Source: Prevotella sp. (GTDB lineage Bacteria > Bacteroidota > Bacteroidia > Bacteroidales > Dysgonomonadaceae). Taken from it: a stretch of 7,912 nt of DNA. The DNA lies in the NCBI GenBank assembly GCA_031263965.1, contig JAISES010000283.1:1-7912 (forward strand). Direction: 5' to 3'. Both the position numbers and the translations under genes were made by a program. The notes under the pieces were generated by a model, which saw nothing but the letters and a program-made list of their open reading frames with translations, searched no databases and was not told the DNA's origin. Of the stretch, positions 1 to 7,635 are shown piece by piece (the first letter of the stretch is position 1; each line of letters starts with the position of its first letter).

Positions 1-781
1 CAAAATATTCAAAACCCCAGTCATTTTTAATATTAATATCTGAGAATCTCTTCCTGTAACTTTGTACACGTTTCATTATGTAGTCCAGACCTAAATTTTT
101 GAAGTGCAATAAACTAAAATCGTCAGGACCCCAAATAACAAACCCCTCGGGATCAGCCAGATGAGCACCTATTATATAGTTTGTTTTTATAATTTTATAT
201 GGATCAAAGAGCATCGGCTTACTATATTTGGTACTGTATACCCCTCTGTTCACTTGTTCAAACAGGCTTTTGTCCCTTTTCGGAAACGATTCGGAATACA
301 TATCAATACCTGTTGTTTTAAAAATGGTTGCTTTTGTATTTTGCAAATAATCCGGTACGCCATTCTTATGATATAAGAACTCATCCATATCGCATGTTAT
401 TATCCAGTCGGCTTTTCCGATCGACTGTTTCCATGCATTATTTTTAATATCTTTATTTATCACATCATTCAGAGTTCCTTTCGTGTCAAATTTTTTAATA
501 TGCACGTTTGGATATTCTTTCAATAAAGTTTCTGTGTTGTCGTCAGAATAGTTATCATAAATAAAAAATTCTGAAACAAATTGCCGGTAATATTCCATGA
601 AAAAAGGTATAATTTGCTCTTCATTCCGGCAAACAGCATACAAATGAATGATCGGACGGTCTATTTTTTTTTTCTTTTTTTTGAACTTCCAAATTTTGAA
701 ACGGAAAAGATTAATTACCAATAAAATGGCTATATATAGTACATCTTTCCTCGTAAAACGGAACTTCCCTATCGCTCCCAT
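1..781 (-). CDS. Family 2-type glycosyltransferase (Glyco_tranf_2_4-like), 3' end outside window
   Basis: Reading from the ATG at 781, 260 codons stay open and run off the left edge, so the C-terminus is missing. The protein opens with a short hydrophobic stretch (about residues 14-26) that could associate with membrane, then six lysines (34-39) encoded by a homopolymeric tract. The glycosyltransferase core follows: HLYAVCRNEEQIIPFF (about 46-61), IYDNYSDDNT (74-83) and a metal-binding DxD-type motif, CDMDEF (130-135). This arrangement (NE near the N-terminus, D-x-x-SxD, then DMDEF) matches the GT-A fold group annotated as Glyco_tranf_2_4. It probably adds a sugar to the same glycan as its neighbours; donor and acceptor cannot be read. 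It starts 4 nt after the stop of the preceding GT2 gene, so it is in the same operon. The reading frame is intact through the A tract as sequenced. Family confident, specificity unknown. Confidence 0.85.
   Translation of the reverse strand, partial: MGAIGKFRFTRKDVLYIAILLVINLFRFKIWKFKKKKKKIDRPIIHLYAVCRNEEQIIPFFMEYYRQFVSEFFIYDNYSDDNTETLLKEYPNVHIKKFDTKGTLNDVINKDIKNNAWKQSIGKADWIITCDMDEFLYHKNGVPDYLQNTKATIFKTTGIDMYSESFPKRDKSLFEQVNRGVYSTKYSKPMLFDPYKIIKTNYIIGAHLADPEGFVIWGPDDFSLLHFKNLGLDYIMKRVQSYRKRFSDINIKNDWGFEYF
664..682 (-). repeat. Homopolymeric A8-G-A10 tract within a glycosyltransferase gene
   Basis: On the coding (minus) strand positions 682 to 664 read eight A, one G, ten A. They encode most of a six-lysine run (residues 34-39) just before the catalytic core. 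The frame is open as given: it continues into IDRPIIHLYAVCRNEE. A gain or loss of one A would shift the frame before any conserved motif. Such tracts can cause replication slippage or transcriptional slippage; whether this one does is inference. Confidence 0.6.
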
Positions 782-785
782 CTTA

Positions 786-1601
786 TTAAGATTTAAATGT
801 TTTGTATATCTTATTCAGTACCCTTATACAAAAGTATGGAAACCGGTTTCTTTTTACAAAATCAATAATATAATAATAGGGTGCATCTTCTTTCGTCTGT
901 TTATCCTGTCTGATCAGTCTATTATAATCGTAGCGGATGGCTTCAGGAAGCAGCTCTTCTAAAACGGACTCCCTCTCCTTGTACATAGCATCCTGATTTG
1001 CAGGGTTACTGCTGATTCCATTCATATCGAAGACCATCACATCAAAATTAAGGAATGCAGTTGGTTCTCCGGCTATGATAGCTTTCAGAAAAAATTTCCA
1101 ATCAGATACTATTTTATAGTTTTCATCATATAGCCCGTATTTATCGAAGAGTTGACGCTTTATGAATGTAGCCTGATGTCTTAATGCGTCCACATAAAGA
1201 TCGTAAAGTGTCACGTTCCGGTCTCCAAAATTGTCCCACCGGTATGTATGTGGAGTCTGCATCCCCCTTAATATATGAGCATTGTACTTTTTCCCTGAAA
1301 ATGCTCTATTCAGAACATCTTCACCGGCATACATATCTCCGGAGTTCAGGAAATGTAAGTACTCTCCCTTAGCCTGCCGTATTCCTTTATTCATGGCATT
1401 GTAGATTCCTTTGTCCGGCTCACTTACCCAATAAGTAATCTGATCGGAAAAGGATTCCAGTATTTCCCTGCTTCCATCTGTGGAACCACCATCGATAACA
1501 ATATACTCAAAGTCTCTATAGCTTTGAGATATAACGCTTTTGATTGTTTTCTCCAATCCTGTGGCGTTATTGTAGTTGACTGTTATGACGGAAACTTTCA
1601 T
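786..1601 (-). CDS. GT2 family glycosyltransferase (WfgS-like)
   Basis: A 271-residue cytoplasmic enzyme with a GT-A glycosyltransferase domain at its N-terminus. Visible motifs are the opening strand MKVSVITVNYNN (1-12), the nucleotide-binding DGGSTDG (37-43), SEPDKGIYNAMNKG (60-73) and LNSGD (85-89), which stands where the DxD metal site usually lies. The EPDKGIYNAMNKG and LNSGD pair is typical of the WfgS/WcaA-like branch of family 2, whose members transfer single sugars during O-antigen or exopolysaccharide repeat synthesis. There is no membrane segment, and the length is normal for the branch. The ATG at 1601 directly abuts the stop codon of the GT4 gene with no intervening base, implying translational coupling. 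The donor sugar is not predictable. Confidence 0.93.
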   Translation of the reverse strand: MKVSVITVNYNNATGLEKTIKSVISQSYRDFEYIVIDGGSTDGSREILESFSDQITYWVSEPDKGIYNAMNKGIRQAKGEYLHFLNSGDMYAGEDVLNRAFSGKKYNAHILRGMQTPHTYRWDNFGDRNVTLYDLYVDALRHQATFIKRQLFDKYGLYDENYKIVSDWKFFLKAIIAGEPTAFLNFDVMVFDMNGISSNPANQDAMYKERESVLEELLPEAIRYDYNRLIRQDKQTKEDAPYYYIIDFVKRNRFPYFCIRVLNKIYKTFKS

Positions 1602-2822
1602 TTATTTTAATAAACTGTTATATAATTCGATGTATTTTTCAGTTTGTCGATCATCAGAGAAATTATCTATTGCATATTTTCGTATGTTATCATTATTGAA
1701 ATAATATTTATCTTCGAGAAATTCATTGATTCCGGTAGCCAGTGCATCCGGATTAATTTCATTTATAAGGATTCCGTTCTCTCCATTTTTTATATGCTCG
1801 GCCATCCCTCCATTGCCAAAACTTATAACCGGAGTACCGTTTGCAAATGATTCGAGCATAACATTTGGCAAATTGTCCTCTCTGGATGGCAGTATCGTCA
1901 TATCTGCCGCCGAATAGACCTCATTGAGTTTTTTAGAATCAGATATTGAGCCAAGATGAATGTAGTTAATTTTTTTACAGATATCAATATTCCCATGTCC
2001 TACACTAATCAGGTTATAGTTTTGTTCATTCAGAGTATCGATAGCTTTCAATAAAAGATCAATCCCTTTACGTGGATTATCAAGTCCTGCCGAAACAAAA
2101 AGGATTGTTTTTGAAGAGTTATTTACACCAATTTTCTTTTTCGCTTCTATTCTGTCTAAACGGGAAAAAAGGGAAAAGTCCATGCCATATGGAATCACCA
2201 CATGGTTATATCCGGAAAATGTATCGCTGTTTTTTGAAAGATTACCCAACCAGGCTGAAGGGGTAGCTATTGTGATATTACTTTTTTTATTTATTGAATC
2301 TTGCTTTAACTTCAAATATTTTTTATCGATATTCCCTAAAATATGCCGATTTTGAATTTCGTCATCCTTATAATGAAATATTCCCTGAAATGGGTTCATA
2401 TCATGTAATGTCCAGACTATGGGTTGCTTTGTTTTCTTAAAAAATGTAGGATAATTGAGAAAGTTATCAGCCACCCAATGCAGATGGATGATATCTGCTT
2501 CCTTAATTTTTGGATGGTCTTCTAATCGATAGGATGAAAAAGGAATGGATGTAATTTCGTATTCTCCTTTTAATTCCTCCAATTTCTTATTTTGAAGAGT
2601 TACCTTATCTATTTTTAGTTTTCTTTCAATTTTTGCAATTAATGATTTGTCTTTTTCAGCTAAATAAATATTATTCTGCTGCATAAACCCTCTGTCTTCG
2701 GCATATTTCTGAATCATGGAAGATTCTATATCAGGATGTTTCATCAGGCTCTGATGTAACCTGAATGCCGCGATTGCAGCACCTCCACTAGAGACAAATG
2801 TTGATATATGGGCTATTTTCAT
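1602..2822 (-). CDS. GT4 family glycosyltransferase (WcaC-like)
   Basis: A 406-residue GT-B fold enzyme. The N-terminal acceptor-side half shows SSGGAAIAAFRLHQSL (11-26), IIHLHW (111-116) and WTLHDMNPFQGIFHY (137-151), the last two being hallmarks of the WcaC-like branch of GT4. The C-terminal donor-binding half contains LFVSAGLDNPRKG and the PSREDNLPNVMLESFANGTP region. There the usual E-x7-E pair appears as D316-x7-E324, a change common in this branch. It likely transfers a hexose from a nucleotide sugar with retention of configuration. It begins after the operon's only sizeable gap (107 bp), with an A-rich leader (TAAAATTAAAATG) in place of a Shine-Dalgarno. It is strikingly AT-rich; 2281-2340 is only 20% G+C by hand count, which hints at a separate origin from the export genes. 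Confidence 0.93.
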   Translation of the reverse strand: MKIAHISTFVSSGGAAIAAFRLHQSLMKHPDIESSMIQKYAEDRGFMQQNNIYLAEKDKSLIAKIERKLKIDKVTLQNKKLEELKGEYEITSIPFSSYRLEDHPKIKEADIIHLHWVADNFLNYPTFFKKTKQPIVWTLHDMNPFQGIFHYKDDEIQNRHILGNIDKKYLKLKQDSINKKSNITIATPSAWLGNLSKNSDTFSGYNHVVIPYGMDFSLFSRLDRIEAKKKIGVNNSSKTILFVSAGLDNPRKGIDLLLKAIDTLNEQNYNLISVGHGNIDICKKINYIHLGSISDSKKLNEVYSAADMTILPSREDNLPNVMLESFANGTPVISFGNGGMAEHIKNGENGILINEINPDALATGINEFLEDKYYFNNDNIRKYAIDNFSDDRQTEKYIELYNSLLK

Positions 2823-2843
2823 TTTAATTTTATTTTATAATAA

Positions 2844-2888
2844 CTCAGAAATTGTTTAAACTTTAGCGAAAAGTATCATTATAGGATT
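2844..2888 (-). repeat. Diverged copy of the intergenic repeat found upstream of wzm
   Basis: This stretch, in the 107-bp gap between the methyltransferase and GT4 genes, aligns with 7636-7679 in the same orientation: 37 of 45 columns identical with one gap, counted by eye. The most conserved blocks are AGAAA-TGTTT and CATTATAGGATT. It ends 22 bp before the GT4 start codon. On the minus strand it contains TATAAT (2883-2878) and TACTTTTC (2875-2868), one base off the Bacteroides TAnnTTTG box, so an internal promoter is possible but unproven. The opposite arm of the inverted repeat present at 7639-7715 is not recognisable here. Confidence 0.6.
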
Positions 2889-2929
2889 TGATAAAGACTT
2901 CTTAGCAATTTTTTTATGCTCTTTTATGG

Positions 2930-3667
2930 CTACTTTTTTACAATTCCCCATAGTCCCGATATGAAGGTCTGGTTTTGATACTTCTCTGGAACTTGTTCAT
3001 TTTTCAGCAGATAGTTATAAAACTTTGATAACAGATATAGCATAGCCCGTTTACCATATCTTCTGAATCTGCTTGGCGACCAAATCCTGAAATTTTCCAT
3101 CCATACGCCCAGCGTTATTGCAAGGCTTCTGTTCATACCGCCCGATGGTTTTATATCAATCTTATTAAATCCGGCTAATTTGAAATGTTTTTCCATAGAG
3201 AACGGAGTAAAACGATATTCATCGTATGGTATTTCATGCAATGGCCATACGCAAGGAACTGTAAAGTAAATACAACCGCCGGGTTTAAGAACACGGTGTA
3301 CTTCTTTCAGGATACTTTGAGTATCATGATAATGCTCCAGAAATTCTGTAAGTATAAACCAGTCGGCATGATTATCCGGTAACGGAATATTTTCTCCATC
3401 CCAATACATATCCGGTTTGACCTGATTATGATACTCGGTCGGTTGTATATCGATACCTATATATTCTGTAATATTTCCATTTTCTAATAAAAAATCCCGA
3501 TATGGCATCTCTCCGCAACCCAGGTCTACAACTATACCTTTTATCTGAGGCCGGACAGATGTAATAGCAGACAGTAAACTTGTCCTGATAGCATATATGG
3601 AATATCCGGTTTTTTTTAAATCCAGATGGATGAATTGCTCTTTTATATAATCATTTGCTTTTTCCAT
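2930..3667 (-). CDS. Class I SAM-dependent methyltransferase (Methyltransf_11 type)
   Basis: A 245-residue cytoplasmic enzyme with a Rossmann-like methyltransferase fold. Motif I is VDLGCGE (47-53), the acidic end of strand 2 is in YIGID (69-73), followed by the LTEFLEHYHD segment, the HRVLKPGG motif and the strand FTVPCVWPLHE. The later HEIPYDEYRFTPF segment is common in methyltransferases of sugar and polysaccharide loci. It probably methylates a sugar of the growing glycan, or its non-reducing end. It starts 2 nt after the wzt stop codon, so it is tightly coupled to the transporter ATPase. In E. coli O8/O9a a terminal modification by a methyltransferase (WbdD) is what the Wzt C-terminal domain recognises; a similar role here is inference from adjacency. 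No kinase domain is seen. Confidence 0.9.
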   Translation of the reverse strand: MEKANDYIKEQFIHLDLKKTGYSIYAIRTSLLSAITSVRPQIKGIVVDLGCGEMPYRDFLLENGNITEYIGIDIQPTEYHNQVKPDMYWDGENIPLPDNHADWFILTEFLEHYHDTQSILKEVHRVLKPGGCIYFTVPCVWPLHEIPYDEYRFTPFSMEKHFKLAGFNKIDIKPSGGMNRSLAITLGVWMENFRIWSPSRFRRYGKRAMLYLLSKFYNYLLKNEQVPEKYQNQTFISGLWGIVKK

Positions 3668-3669
3668 TC

Positions 3670-4941
3670 CTATAATATTTCACATGTAGTGGTTTCAATA
3701 TATCTGCATACATCATCAGGAAATCCCCATTCATTTTCCATCTCAACCATGTTTATTTCAAACGGGAAAAAATCTTCTATCTTCTGATACACAATCTTTC
3801 CTCTTGGGTCTGACAAATAAAATTCAAAATAATAGCTTCCTTTATACAATCTGAGCGATGGTATAGTTATATGGATGGTCTGAAGCCCATCTTTCCCTTT
3901 TAATGGCTCTAAATAATTTGAAGTAGAATACCAGTTATACACGATAGGTATTTCTTTATCCTGCTCCATTATTCGGAAAGAAACTTCACAGGAGTCTACT
4001 TTTTGAGGGAAATAGACCTGTATCGCAATAGAAACAGGGTTTCCGAAGTTATGGAATAAAGAAGGGCCAGATATTTCTATGCTGATATCCTTGAAGTGCG
4101 GATTGGCTTCGTCTTTCACAACAAAATAATCGGCAATACTTATCAGCTTCTTGTTATTCAGATATGTCGCGATAATATCGCCCGGATTTCCATCAGCGAC
4201 AGATCTTCCATTCTCCAAAAGGACACACCTGTCGCAAAGTGTTGCTACCGCATCCAGATTATGGCTCACAAACAATACCGTCCTTCCTTCTCCTCTCGAT
4301 ACATCCTGCATCTTCCCGATAGCTTTCTTTTGGAATTCGGCGTCGCCGACGGCAAGGACTTCGTCCACAACCAGGATTTCCGGTTCCAGATGGGCGGCAA
4401 TGGCAAATCCAAGACGGACGGTCATCCCCGATGAATAACGTTTGACGGGGGTATCGATGTATCTTTCAATACCGGCAAAATCGACTATCTCATCCATCTT
4501 TCTCCTGATCTCCGCTTTGGTCATTCCCATAATGGAACCATTCATGAAAATGTTTTCGCGACCGGTGAGTTCGGGATGAAAACCTGTTCCAACTTCCAAT
4601 AAAGATGCGATGCGTCCTTTGGCCTTAATACTGCCGGTTGTAGGCGACGTTACCCGCGACAATATTTTGAGCAGTGTAGATTTACCGGCGCCATTTTTGC
4701 CGATTATGCCTAATACTTCTCCCTGTTTTACATCGAAAGTAATATCTTTCAATGCCCAAACATATTTGCTGTTGCCTTTAGATGCCCGATCGTTTGTCTC
4801 GCCTATCTTCAGATAGGGGTCTTCTTTTCCCCTTACTGTATACCACCACCTGTTTATATCGTGCAGCATGGAGCCCGTACCAACCAGTCCTAACCGGTAT
4901 TGTTTCGAGATATTCTCAAATTTTATTACTATATCCGACAT
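3670..4941 (-). CDS. wzt: Polysaccharide ABC transporter ATPase with Wzt-type C-terminal domain
   Basis: A 423-residue protein; E. coli O9a Wzt is of similar size. The N-terminal ABC ATPase domain (about 1-262) has Walker A GKNGAGKST (81-89), the LLEVGTGFHPELTGRENI stretch characteristic of glycan exporters (114-131), signature YSSGM (169-173), Walker B ILVVDE (189-194) and the switch histidine in VSHN (H227). The extra loop between the first strand and Walker A is usual for the Wzt/TagH group. Residues from about 265 form a separate beta-rich domain resembling the Wzt carbohydrate-binding domain, which selects finished chains. It pairs with the permease encoded at 6699-7559, although two glycosyltransferase genes separate them. 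By hand count, 4141-4740 (ATPase) is about 47% G+C, whereas 3721-4140 (C-terminal domain) is about 36%. Confidence 0.95.
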   Translation of the reverse strand: MSDIVIKFENISKQYRLGLVGTGSMLHDINRWWYTVRGKEDPYLKIGETNDRASKGNSKYVWALKDITFDVKQGEVLGIIGKNGAGKSTLLKILSRVTSPTTGSIKAKGRIASLLEVGTGFHPELTGRENIFMNGSIMGMTKAEIRRKMDEIVDFAGIERYIDTPVKRYSSGMTVRLGFAIAAHLEPEILVVDEVLAVGDAEFQKKAIGKMQDVSRGEGRTVLFVSHNLDAVATLCDRCVLLENGRSVADGNPGDIIATYLNNKKLISIADYFVVKDEANPHFKDISIEISGPSLFHNFGNPVSIAIQVYFPQKVDSCEVSFRIMEQDKEIPIVYNWYSTSNYLEPLKGKDGLQTIHITIPSLRLYKGSYYFEFYLSDPRGKIVYQKIEDFFPFEINMVEMENEWGFPDDVCRYIETTTCEIL

Positions 4942-4951
4942 TTCAGAATTA

Positions 4952-5758
4952 TTATCTATGTTGTTTCTGATATTTATACAGTTTTATTTCAGCCGTTGTG
5001 TCGTACCATGCCCAGAAACAGGATAACACAAGCCCGTAAAAACCGTCTTTGTATCCTTTATCTTTTACGAAGCAGGAATAAAATGCTTTTAACGGCCTTT
5101 TCAATATTTTCTTCCTTGTAGCCACGAAGCCCATAAAATTCCGGGACTCTCCTTCCAGCTTTAAATATCTCGAATGTTTCTCCTTCAATTGTTTAAAGCT
5201 AAGCATCCAGTAATGATGGTCGATATTTTTACCGGTGAAAGGTATGAAAAAAGGTTCATACGGTTCCGCAACCGTTCTTCCCGCATGCACAATACCGCTC
5301 ATCCTGCATCTGTCTTTGTGGAATATCAGCCATCTGGAATGCATACCTCCCCACCGCGTGCCTGTCAATCTATGTTTTTTATAATAATATATGCATGGTA
5401 CTAATATAGCTCCTGTTTTGCCGGATATTCCTTTTTCAAAAAGCTTTTCTATATCCGAACAAATTTCCTGGCTAAGACGTTCATCCGGATCGATAGTCAG
5501 TATCCAGTCATATTTTGTTTCATATTGTAATTCCTTATGTATCATTTCCACCATAGGAACTCTTTCATGCACAACAATAGTAGCACCCTGTTTTTGTGCT
5601 ATTTCCCTCGAATTATCTCCGGATTGCAGGTCAACATATATGATATCGTCGCAAAACGCAATGGATTTCAGGCAATCTTCAAGCATATAGCCTTCGTTAT
5701 ATCCTGTAACAATCGCGCTTATCGGCAGTTTCTTATGTCTATTATTATCATTTACCAT
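4952..5758 (-). CDS. GT2 family glycosyltransferase (WaaE/KdtX-like)
   Basis: A 268-residue enzyme with a GT-A domain: PISAIVTGYNEGYMLEDCL (12-30), DLQSGDNS (43-50) and the metal-binding DPDE (90-93). The pattern VTGYNE...CLKSI...D...DSGS-like...TIDPDE matches the family 2 subgroup that includes lipooligosaccharide core beta-1,4-glucosyltransferase (WaaE/KdtX). A role in adding an early or core-proximal sugar is therefore possible but not shown. The C-terminal third is rich in lysine and aromatic residues (KKILKRPLKAFYSCFVKDKG), suited to peripheral membrane contact. Its ATG lies inside the last codons of the preceding gene (7-nt overlap, ATGGTAA), and it stops 10 nt before wzt, so translation is probably coupled on both sides. 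The upstream overlap makes 5758 the natural start. Confidence 0.92.
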   Translation of the reverse strand: MVNDNNRHKKLPISAIVTGYNEGYMLEDCLKSIAFCDDIIYVDLQSGDNSREIAQKQGATIVVHERVPMVEMIHKELQYETKYDWILTIDPDERLSQEICSDIEKLFEKGISGKTGAILVPCIYYYKKHRLTGTRWGGMHSRWLIFHKDRCRMSGIVHAGRTVAEPYEPFFIPFTGKNIDHHYWMLSFKQLKEKHSRYLKLEGESRNFMGFVATRKKILKRPLKAFYSCFVKDKGYKDGFYGLVLSCFWAWYDTTAEIKLYKYQKQHR

Positions 5759-6699
5759 ATCTGCCAGGCTATATCGACACTTACACTTTTCTTCGCTCCC
5801 ATCCTCATACCCATAAACATACCAATGTTCGAACTGAATGTACCTATAAAATGGTGACTATTGGAAAGTATATCTATTGATATTAACAGATCGGTTTGCT
5901 CTTCTTTTATCCGGCTTTTATCTAATTTTTTATACTGCTTATGGTCATATCCAACCTGATCTTCCCTGCACAGCGAGAAAAAATTCCAATGTGTATACAA
6001 ATCATTTTTTACTTCGAGTATAACATTATAGTCATCTGTCGAAATAAAAATATTTCTTATATCCGGATCTTTAATTTTCTCAAAATATAAATTTGTTCCT
6101 GTCGATTTATGTTCTATGTTTTTATCTCCTCTCCGGATATGGAAACCGATATATTCTGCCGGTAAATTTAAAGACTCGATTTTATTTTTTATCATAGAGC
6201 CTGTTTCCGCTTCATACGTCCAGGTCATAGTAATCAGGCTTCTGCATGCATCTCTAAACGAACTGTTTATAATACCCAGTTCGGGAACATTGTAGATTTC
6301 ATCCTCATGACTCCTGTCCCTTATCCTGAGCCATAGATCCTGAGTTAAGAAGTTTACTCCATTAAGCAGTTTGTAAACTCTGGTTTTTAATTTATCCTTT
6401 CGGCTCAGTCTTTGCCGGAGAAAATCATAATCCCTGAAATTATATTTTCTATGAAAATTGTCATTCACCTCATCACAAAATGGAAGGAAATAATCTCTCC
6501 AACCTTTATTATAACCGAAATTGGCGTCTTCCGAATATAAAACAAACTGTATCCTGTTGACCAGACAATATAGTATAGCCAGTATCATATTGTTGTATTC
6601 TGAAAAGAAACCGGCATCACTTCCAAGATGAAAAATGAATTTTTTCTTGAATGACTTATTTAGAATATAATAATTTCTTCTCAGTTTTGCTGCGTCCAT
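5752..6699 (-). CDS. Fucosyltransferase-superfamily-like GT-B enzyme
   Basis: A 315-residue protein whose C-terminal half carries HIRRGDK (187-193), STDD (220-223) and GTFSSNIG (286-293). The H-x-R-R-G-D motif binds GDP-fucose in alpha-1,2-, alpha-1,6- and protein O-fucosyltransferases, and the late TFSS motif resembles the donor-site region of the alpha-1,6 (NodZ/FUT8) type. The N-terminal half (for example HLGSDAGFFSEYNNMILAIL, 24-43, and YNKGWRDYFLPF, 63-74) matches no family I can name. It may transfer fucose or another GDP-sugar to the glycan; specificity is a guess. The start ATG at 6699 overlaps the wzm stop by one base (TAATG) and the 3' end overlaps the next gene by 7 nt. No signal peptide or membrane segment is evident. 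Confidence 0.75.
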   Translation of the reverse strand: MDAAKLRRNYYILNKSFKKKFIFHLGSDAGFFSEYNNMILAILYCLVNRIQFVLYSEDANFGYNKGWRDYFLPFCDEVNDNFHRKYNFRDYDFLRQRLSRKDKLKTRVYKLLNGVNFLTQDLWLRIRDRSHEDEIYNVPELGIINSSFRDACRSLITMTWTYEAETGSMIKNKIESLNLPAEYIGFHIRRGDKNIEHKSTGTNLYFEKIKDPDIRNIFISTDDYNVILEVKNDLYTHWNFFSLCREDQVGYDHKQYKKLDKSRIKEEQTDLLISIDILSNSHHFIGTFSSNIGMFMGMRMGAKKSVSVDIAWQIW

Positions 6700-7559
6700 T
6701 ACACCACGTCAATAAAACTACGTTCGACCTTATTGAAAACCCATGACCCCATGACAATCACAACAATCATAACAATAAAGCTATATCCCAGCCAGAACCA
6801 GCTAAATGTTCCCGCCCCCATAAAGCCATACCGTAGGGTTTCGACTATCGAAGTCAAAGGATTGAGTTGGATGATCCACATATATTTCTCGTATTCAGTC
6901 GCCATTACCGATAGCGGGTAAATTACGGGAGTGGCGTACATCCACAACGAGATAACGAATCCAAAGAGGATAGCCATATCCCTGTATTTGGTCGTTACGG
7001 ATGATATAATAATACCAAAGCCCAATCCCAATCCGGCCATCATTATTATAAGTAATGGAAAAAGAAGGACGTAAATATTAGGCGCTATATTACTTCCGGC
7101 AGAGTTGTAATAAACGTATACCGCGATAAATAATAATAATTGTATTGCAAACCTGACAAGGTTGGATATGATAACAGATATCGGCACAACTAAACGGGGG
7201 AAATATACTTTGCTGAATATACCTGCATTGCCGAGGAATGTGCCGGATGTTTTGCCAAGGCAATCCGAAAAATAGTTCCAGCATAATATTCCGGACAGAT
7301 AAAATAATGGTTGGGGTAAGCCATCGGTAGGTATTTGGGCTATATTTCCAAATACAAACATAAACATTACGGTGGTGAATACGGGTTGTATAACAAACCA
7401 TAGAGGCCCGAGCACTGTTTGTTTGTATATTGTTACAATATCGCGGCGGACGTACATTTGAAGTAAGTCCCTGTAACGCCATACTTCTTTTATATTTAAG
7501 GAAAAATTACTTCCACGCGGTTCAATCTCTATATCCCAGTATTCTTTTTCAGGTTCCAT
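6699..7559 (-). CDS. wzm: ABC-2 type polysaccharide export permease
   Basis: A 286-residue inner-membrane protein of the ABC-2 (Wzm/TagG/KpsM) family. After an amphipathic N-terminal region (YRDLLQMYVRRDIVTIYKQT, 29-48) there are about six hydrophobic segments: roughly 50-71, 84-97, 121-151, 161-186, 195-214 and 254-275. Diagnostic motifs are VLGPLWFVIQP (49-59), GIFSKVYFPRLVVP (113-126), KYRD (191-194), YATPVIYP (208-215) and LNPLTSIVETLRYGF (232-246). It forms the membrane channel that, with the ATPase encoded at 3670-4941, exports a complete lipid-linked glycan across the inner membrane. An in-frame TGA immediately precedes the ATG at 7559, so this is the earliest possible ATG start. It is the first gene of the operon after the promoter and terminator region. 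Confidence 0.95.
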   Translation of the reverse strand: MEPEKEYWDIEIEPRGSNFSLNIKEVWRYRDLLQMYVRRDIVTIYKQTVLGPLWFVIQPVFTTVMFMFVFGNIAQIPTDGLPQPLFYLSGILCWNYFSDCLGKTSGTFLGNAGIFSKVYFPRLVVPISVIISNLVRFAIQLLLFIAVYVYYNSAGSNIAPNIYVLLFPLLIIMMAGLGLGFGIIISSVTTKYRDMAILFGFVISLWMYATPVIYPLSVMATEYEKYMWIIQLNPLTSIVETLRYGFMGAGTFSWFWLGYSFIVMIVVIVMGSWVFNKVERSFIDVV

Positions 7560-7595
7560 TCAGAAGTCGGATGTTTGTGTGTAATAAAAGACGTA

Positions 7596-7603
7596 CAAAT
7601 ATA
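7596..7603 (-). promoter_or_regulatory. Probable Bacteroides-type promoter -7 box for the operon
   Basis: The minus strand reads TATATTTG, an exact match to the Bacteroidota -7 consensus TAnnTTTG. It lies 36 bp upstream of the wzm ATG, downstream of the preceding gene's terminator. No good TTTG -33 element is visible at the usual 19-21 bp spacing, so the call rests on one box and its position. The predicted 5' leader would be about 30 nt. Confidence 0.5.
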
Positions 7604-7635
7604 GCAATTAATCTCCTTTGTACGGTGTTTAGGGG

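Noticed and set aside
161..376. A plus-strand open frame of 71 codons
   Set aside because: It is antisense to the truncated glycosyltransferase gene, whose DMDEF and YDNYSDDNT motifs fix the real strand.
648..962. A 104-codon plus-strand open frame over the glycosyltransferase junction
   Set aside because: It is the antisense of two well-supported genes. Its run of phenylalanines is just the reverse of the lysine A tract.
4096..4438. Two overlapping plus-strand open frames of about 100 codons
   Set aside because: Both are antisense to the wzt ATPase domain and arise from its higher G+C content. They have no motifs and no start context.
7090..7482. A 130-codon minus-strand open frame
   Set aside because: It lies entirely inside wzm in another frame, and its translation is unlike any family. 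The wzm frame carries clear ABC-2 motifs, so this is a shadow.
7560..7618. A possible 15-codon leader peptide starting at TTG (7607) after AGGAG and ending in TGA right before the wzm ATG
   Set aside because: It overlaps the likely promoter -7 box, so its start would lie upstream of the predicted transcription start. Bacteroidota rarely rely on Shine-Dalgarno sequences or TTG starts.
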